The notes under the pieces: generated by a model
What the model was told of the DNA's origin: nothing
Seen by the model: only the letters and a program-made list of their open reading frames with translations
The model's database searches: none
In this document: positions 59,664 through 64,000 of the stretch, one piece after another
How positions within the stretch are numbered: the first letter of the stretch is position 1
How the letters are laid out: the number at the start of each line of letters is the position of its first letter
DNA from: Akkermansia sp.
GTDB taxonomy: Bacteria; Verrucomicrobiota; Verrucomicrobiia; Verrucomicrobiales; Akkermansiaceae
Direction of reading: 5' to 3'
Length of the DNA stretch: 64,000 nucleotides
Assembly: GCA_017435365.1 (NCBI GenBank)
Contig: JAFSFD010000011.1
Coordinates: 1-64,000, forward strand
Position numbers and translations under genes: made by a program

Positions 59664-61838
59664 ATGGCAACAACAAGAATTTACGGGGCCGAGTCGCGCC
59701 CCTCTCAGCCGTCATTTTATATCGCCAACCGAGTGGATGAAGTCGCACTCGCCGCCATACTCAAGACTCTTGGAGGGGCGGAAGGCGTGGCCCTCATGAT
59801 TGAGGATGTGCTGTATCCCTCACCGGCTGTCATGAAGGTGGTGAAAAAGAGTGGTTGCAAAGTATTGACTTTCAATTTCCGCAAGAGCGACAGCCGCACC
59901 CTGCGCGAAAAGCTTATGGAGCTTATGCAGGAGGGTAAGGATGTGCTTTACATTCCGGGGCGGCCGAACAGCATCATCGGCACCAACTCGGATGTGCCCA
60001 TGCCCTTCATGATGCAGCTGGGTGCCCTGCATATTGCTCCCGTACCTGTTTTCGTGGGCATGTATCGCAACCATATCCGGCGCGCCTTTACCTCCGGCAA
60101 CGACTACGATTTTCTCACCATCGACATCCTGCCCAAGCTGCAGCCCGGCCCGCAGACCGGTGAGCGCCTGCTGGAGGTGTGGCTGGAGGTCGGATGCAAG
60201 CGTTACAGCGAGAATCCGGTGTTCAATAAATCGCTGCCCCGTCTCATCGTGGAGGGTATGCGCAAGAATGCCTCTGTGGAATTGGTGGATGGGCTGGATG
60301 GCACGAGCCTGCCGTATGGCAAGATGCTGGGCGTGGCCATGGCTCTTTCCCGCTGGATGAAGAAGAATGTGAAGGAACCGCGCCTGGGCATCATCCTGCC
60401 CCCGGGCAAGGGCGGCGTCATTGCCAACATCGCCTGCTTCCTGGCCGGCATTGTTCCGGTGAATATCAATTACACCTCTTCCGATGGCGCGTTCGAGAGC
60501 ATTGTGCGGCAGAGCGGCATCAAGCATTTCGTGACGGCCCGCGCCTTCATGAGCAAGCTGCCCCAGTTCCCCTGGCCCAAGGGTGAGGCCATTATCCACC
60601 TGGATAAGACTCTCAAGAGCCTGGGGATGCCCGCCATTGCCGGTTGGGTGACCTTTGCCAAGGTGGCTCCCATGCCGCTGATTGCCAAGACTTTCGGCCT
60701 GGATGACCGCAGCGGTGATGATGAGGTGGCGCTGCTGTTCACCTCCGGTTCCTCCGGCGAGCCGAAGGGTGTGCCCATCACTCACCGCATGCTCATTTCC
60801 AATATCGCTCAGCTTCTCAGCAAGGCCTGGGTGCCGGAGGGCAGCCCGATTCTCTGCAGCCTGCCCATTTTCCACAGCTTCGGCCTGGCTATCACCACGG
60901 TGATGCCCCTGCTGTATGGCTTCGGCATGGTGACCTTCCCCTCGCCTCTGGAGGCCAAGAGTCTCAATGACCTGATTGAGAAGCACAAGTGCGTCATCGT
61001 GGTCTCCACCCCGACCTTTGCCCGCAGCATGCTGCGCCGCGCCAAGGCAAATACCTACGACAGCGTGAAATACTTCGTGGTGGGGGCTGAAAAACTGCAG
61101 AAGACCCTGGCGGATGAGTTCGAAGCCAAGTGCGGCAAGAAGCTGCTGGAGGGCTATGGCCTCACGGAGACCACCCCGGTCTGCGGCGTGAACCTGGATG
61201 AAATCGGCCCCACGGCAGAGCAGCCTTACTATGTGCCCGGCGTCAAGATGGGCTCCATCGGTCAGCTTATGCCCGGCCTCGCGGTGCGTGTGACTGACCC
61301 GGATGAAGACAACGTGCGCCTGCCGATTTCGGAGCAGGGTATGATTTGGTTCAAGGGGCCGAATGTGTTCAGCGGCTATATCGGCCGCGAGGACCTCAAT
61401 GCAGAAATCTTCCGCGATGGCTGGTTCAAGACCGGTGACCTGGGCTCTGTGGACCTGAACGGATTCCTCACGCTGGGTGGCCGCCGCTCCCGCTTCTCCA
61501 AGATTGGTGGCGAGATGGTGCCGCACGAGGTGGTGGAGAACGCCATTGAGGACTTCGTGGAGCTGCCGGAAGGCTTTGCCGGGCGAGCCGTGGCCGTCAT
61601 GGGCGTGCCGGATGCCGCCAAGGGTGAGGCTCTGGTGCTGCTTTCCGCTGTGCATCAGGGGCAGCTGAATCAGGCGCTTGAGGATATCAAGAACCACCTG
61701 GTGGCACAGGGCCTGCCGCGTCTCTGGGCGCCGCGCGAGATTATCCCCGTGGAAGCCATTCCCGCTCTGCCCACCGGCAAGATGGATTTGAAGGGATGCC
61801 AGATTCTGGCCTATGAGGCGCTGAATATTCCGCACTGA
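59664..61838 (+). CDS. Aas-like acyl-ACP/CoA synthetase with degenerate acyltransferase domain
   Basis: A 724-residue two-domain protein. Residues ~200-724 are an AMP-forming acyl synthetase: P-loop LLFTSGSSGEPKGVP, LEGYGLTETTP, FKTGDLGSVDLNGFL, and catalytic Lys in PTGKMDLKG. Residues ~15-180 have the shape of a PlsC acyltransferase but the catalytic NHx4D is NRVDEVA and the FPEGTR motif is IPGRPNS, so it is probably inactive. It resembles Aas, which repairs lysophospholipids with LplT. A fatty-acid activating role is inferred. Confidence 0.8.
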   Translation: MATTRIYGAESRPSQPSFYIANRVDEVALAAILKTLGGAEGVALMIEDVLYPSPAVMKVVKKSGCKVLTFNFRKSDSRTLREKLMELMQEGKDVLYIPGRPNSIIGTNSDVPMPFMMQLGALHIAPVPVFVGMYRNHIRRAFTSGNDYDFLTIDILPKLQPGPQTGERLLEVWLEVGCKRYSENPVFNKSLPRLIVEGMRKNASVELVDGLDGTSLPYGKMLGVAMALSRWMKKNVKEPRLGIILPPGKGGVIANIACFLAGIVPVNINYTSSDGAFESIVRQSGIKHFVTARAFMSKLPQFPWPKGEAIIHLDKTLKSLGMPAIAGWVTFAKVAPMPLIAKTFGLDDRSGDDEVALLFTSGSSGEPKGVPITHRMLISNIAQLLSKAWVPEGSPILCSLPIFHSFGLAITTVMPLLYGFGMVTFPSPLEAKSLNDLIEKHKCVIVVSTPTFARSMLRRAKANTYDSVKYFVVGAEKLQKTLADEFEAKCGKKLLEGYGLTETTPVCGVNLDEIGPTAEQPYYVPGVKMGSIGQLMPGLAVRVTDPDEDNVRLPISEQGMIWFKGPNVFSGYIGREDLNAEIFRDGWFKTGDLGSVDLNGFLTLGGRRSRFSKIGGEMVPHEVVENAIEDFVELPEGFAGRAVAVMGVPDAAKGEALVLLSAVHQGQLNQALEDIKNHLVAQGLPRLWAPREIIPVEAIPALPTGKMDLKGCQILAYEALNIPH

Positions 61839-61842
61839 TTCT

Positions 61843-63048
61843 ATGGCTGCTGAAAAAGTGAACAGACCGGTGAATGTACGCCGGCCTGAGGTGATGGCCC
61901 AGGTGGCGCAGGATTTAGCCCGCTTCCAGAGCCCGCTGGTGGATTGCATCCGCCAGCAGGGCAATGAACTGGAACTGCCGGGGGTGCGCCTTTTCCTGGC
62001 GGAATCCTTCGGCTTCTGCGATGGTGTGAAACGCGCCATCGAGATTGCCTACGCTGCCTGCCGCCTGTTCAAGGAACGTCGCATCTGGCTCATTGGCGAG
62101 ATTATTCATAACCCGGATGTGAATGCGCAGCTGGATGCGCTGGGCTTGTTGCACCTGCCGTGGAATATGGATGACCCTGCCTATGATTCGCTCACGGCGG
62201 AGGATGTGGTGATTATGCCAGCCTTCGGGGTGCCGGTGGCGCTGCGCCGCCGCCTGGAGAGCAGGGGGGTAACCCTGGTGGACAGCACGTGCGGCAATGT
62301 CATCAAGGTGTGGCAGCGGGTGCGCACATACGCCGCCGCCGGTGTTACCAGCATCATTCATGGCAAGGCCAGACACGAGGAAAGCATGGCCACGGCCTCC
62401 CAGTCTCAGGGGGCGGATGGTAAGGGAAATTTCCTGGTCGTGTTCAATGCGGCTGATGCCCGCCTGGTGGCGGATTATATAAATGGCCGTGGTGATAAGC
62501 TTGCTTTCATGCAGCATTTCACCGGCAGTTATTCGCCGGGGTTTGATCCGGATGTGCACCTGGCGGAAATCGGCCTGGCGAATCAGACTACCATGCTGAA
62601 ATCCGAAACGGCAGAGATTCAGGAGATCCTGCGTGCCGCTGTGGTGGAGCGCGATGGAAACGATGAACGCTTCCACATGTTTGATACCATCTGCGGCGCC
62701 ACGCAGGACAGGCAGAACGCCCTCTTTGCCCTGTTGGAACGCCCCCTGGATGCCATGTTCATCATCGGCGGGTACAATAGCTCGAACACCACCCACCTGG
62801 CCCATATTGCGGCCAAGAAGGTGCCCACCTTCTTCGTCTCCACGGCAGATTGCCTGCTGCGTCCGCAGCGCATTCGTTGCTTCGACCTGGAGCTGAAGAA
62901 AGAAGTGGTGCGCCCCCTGCCGCCGTGGTTCAAGCACCCGGAGCGGGAGCTGCAGATTGGCGTGACCGCCGGCGCATCCTGCCCTGCCAATGTGATTGAG
63001 GAGGTCATCTGCCGCATTGCCGAGCTCTGCGGCTGCGCTGAAATCTGA
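61843..63048 (+). CDS. ispH: 4-hydroxy-3-methylbut-2-enyl diphosphate reductase
   Basis: A 401-residue IspH/LytB, the last enzyme of the non-mevalonate pathway, making IPP and DMAPP with a [4Fe-4S] cluster. The three cluster Cys are in FGFCDGVKRAIE, DSTCGNVIK and TAGASCPANVIEE; IIGGYNSSNTTHLAHIA is the substrate strand. The N-terminal ~55 residues are an extension. ATG 61843, 4 nt after the Aas-like stop, so probably one transcript. Pairs with ispG at 12728. Confidence 0.93.
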   Translation: MAAEKVNRPVNVRRPEVMAQVAQDLARFQSPLVDCIRQQGNELELPGVRLFLAESFGFCDGVKRAIEIAYAACRLFKERRIWLIGEIIHNPDVNAQLDALGLLHLPWNMDDPAYDSLTAEDVVIMPAFGVPVALRRRLESRGVTLVDSTCGNVIKVWQRVRTYAAAGVTSIIHGKARHEESMATASQSQGADGKGNFLVVFNAADARLVADYINGRGDKLAFMQHFTGSYSPGFDPDVHLAEIGLANQTTMLKSETAEIQEILRAAVVERDGNDERFHMFDTICGATQDRQNALFALLERPLDAMFIIGGYNSSNTTHLAHIAAKKVPTFFVSTADCLLRPQRIRCFDLELKKEVVRPLPPWFKHPERELQIGVTAGASCPANVIEEVICRIAELCGCAEI

Positions 63049-63105
63049 TGCCTGCGCGGGGCTGCGATGCCCCGTGTTCCCGCTTGCTTCCTATCAAATA
63101 AGAAT

Positions 63106-63135
63106 CAGCCCGCGTTCCAGTCGGAACGCGGGCTG
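63106..63135. terminator. Bidirectional terminator ispH / pilin
   Basis: CAGCCCGCGTTCC, 4-nt loop, GGAACGCGGGCTG; a 13-bp perfect stem with T-rich 3' side between convergent genes. Confidence 0.85.
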
Positions 63136-63165
63136 TGTTTTAAATGTCTTTATGCAGAGCGGGGA

Positions 63166-63927
63166 TTACTTCTCCGGGCTGAGCACGAGGTAGCCGTCAG
63201 CAGTGGAGCGGCCCTTCTTGGTCTCGGGGAAGAGGCTCTTGCCGGAGGCCATGATGTACTTGTCGCCGTCGGACTGATCATCTTCCTCAAGGTCGCGCTC
63301 CAGGTCCTTCACAGAACCGTCGCAGGAGAGCATGAAGGCGTGCCCGCGGAAGGAGGTGCCGTCGAACGCAATCTGATCACCGGAGTAGGGGACGGCGTTC
63401 GGGTAGATACCGCAGATAGCCAGCGGGGCGTTGGACTTGCTTACGCCGTCCTTGATGGCCGGGTCTTCGCTGTTCTTGCGCATCACATAGGCCATGGCGT
63501 TCTCACCGCGGGAAAGAGCGGCGCCGTTGGCCAGCTTCTCGTCACCTTCCTGGGTCACAGAAAGACCGTTGCAGCTCACCTTGGCGAAGAAGGGCTTTTC
63601 TGATACGTTGGAGGGGGAGTAGTAAATCTGGCGGAAGTAGGCGTTGGAGTTGTCGCCGGTCAGGGCGCCGAAGTTCAGGTCCGGCTTCTCTTCCTGCAGA
63701 CGCTCAGCGGTGCTGTCGCAGGGATAGCTGCCCTGGTCGGTCTTGAATCCCTGCAGCACTGTGTGCAGTGACTTCAGGTTAGAACTGGCCTTCTGGCGGT
63801 CACCGTCGTTCATGTGGTCGATGATGGGGCCGTAACCGATTGAGGCAAGGGCTGCCAGAATGGCAATCACCACCATAAGCTCGATAAGGGTGAAACCTTT
63901 CTTCTTATTGAGTGCAGATACTTTCAT
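63166..63927 (-). CDS. Type IV pilin / type II secretion pseudopilin-like
   Basis: A 253-residue protein with a prepilin N terminus: short basic leader ALNKKKGFTLIELMVVIAIL (cleaved after G, Phe+1, Glu+5). The following helix is hydrophobic, then comes a globular domain with Cys pairs, ending SADGYLVLSPEK-like. It is longer than GspG (~140). Such pilins are abundant in Verrucomicrobiota and may form pili or secretion pseudopili. No assembly genes are in view. The promoter leaves a ~23-nt leader. Confidence 0.82.
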   Translation of the reverse strand: MKVSALNKKKGFTLIELMVVIAILAALASIGYGPIIDHMNDGDRQKASSNLKSLHTVLQGFKTDQGSYPCDSTAERLQEEKPDLNFGALTGDNSNAYFRQIYYSPSNVSEKPFFAKVSCNGLSVTQEGDEKLANGAALSRGENAMAYVMRKNSEDPAIKDGVSKSNAPLAICGIYPNAVPYSGDQIAFDGTSFRGHAFMLSCDGSVKDLERDLEEDDQSDGDKYIMASGKSLFPETKKGRSTADGYLVLSPEK

Positions 63928-63956
63928 GGTAATAGATGGATTTATCGGACTCCTTA

Positions 63957-63985
63957 GTTATACCACGCTGCCCACCTGCTGGCAA
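63957..63985 (-). promoter_or_regulatory. Pilin promoter
   Basis: Minus strand TTGCCA, 17-bp spacer, TATAAC preceded by TGG; leader to ATG 63927. Confidence 0.6.
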
Positions 63986-64000
63986 GCTGCAATTTCGTTT

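Overview
The window looks like part of the chromosome of an Akkermansia-like member of the Verrucomicrobiota (order Verrucomicrobiales). The main sign is two secreted proteins ending in the same type of PEP-CTERM tag (a PEP motif, a short hydrophobic stretch, then an ARRRR tail). Supporting signs are a Gram-negative envelope toolkit (SurA-like chaperone, LolC/E-like permease, KdsD, outer-membrane barrels), bactofilins, a eukaryote-type UDP-glucose pyrophosphorylase and long-form IspG. Species assignment is inference. The genes are mostly GC-rich. AT-richer patches occur at 6.7-7.3 kb, 24.7-25.0 kb and 48.1-49.5 kb.

Layout. 0-9.4 kb: IS-end-like repeats at the left edge, a large S6-like serine protease with a PEP-CTERM tag, a PiT phosphate transporter, a membrane polyferredoxin, a YcxB-like membrane protein and an outer-membrane barrel. 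9.6-14.5 kb: initiator tRNA, a half-length DapF-like protein, shikimate kinase, a carboxyltransferase of the PycB/OadA type, IspG. 14.5-16.5 kb: a catalase gene bracketed by two copies of an unusual modular hairpin array. 16.5-25 kb: an orphan DppD ATPase overlapping a deaminase/ADP-ribosylglycohydrolase fusion, an M42 aminopeptidase, two unknown proteins, a DinG helicase, and a small PEP-CTERM protein whose upstream region carries a perfect 24-bp inverted repeat resembling an invertible promoter. 25-35 kb: trigger factor, coiled-coil membrane proteins, an orphan adenine methyltransferase, a 353-bp MITE-like element, a GGQ release-factor homologue, a GtrA protein, an OMP, EF-P, KdsD and ribosomal protein S6. 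35-46.6 kb: RecN, a PhnP-like hydrolase, a family-4-like uracil-DNA glycosylase, Sel1 protein, isocitrate dehydrogenase, MenG, two bactofilins, a reduced UvrA paralogue, a PNPOx-like protein and an ankyrin lipoprotein. 46.7-64 kb: UGP, an accessory AAA/DUF4143 ATPase behind 32-bp tandem repeats, thioesterase, class V aminotransferase, SurA-like PPIase, YrbL-like and glycosyltransferase pair, LplT-like MFS, Sel1 lipoprotein, thioredoxin reductase, LolC/E, RDD protein, an Aas-like synthetase, IspH and a type IV pilin-like protein.

How it works together. Most of the content is housekeeping: isoprenoid synthesis (IspG, IspH), envelope biogenesis, DNA repair (RecN, DinG, UDG, UvrA-like) and central carbon metabolism. 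Three features stand out. First, at least seventeen genes have a near-consensus -35/-10 promoter (spacer 16-18) whose -10 box ends only 6-11 nt before the start codon, including GTG starts, so their mRNAs should be leaderless or almost so. Second, the intergenic space is occupied by two families of palindromic elements: a 112-bp element with a 353-bp relative sharing its ends, and GATATCGTC hairpin arrays. Third, a PEP-CTERM gene sits behind what looks like a phase-variable promoter. No CRISPR array, prophage or complete transposase gene was seen.
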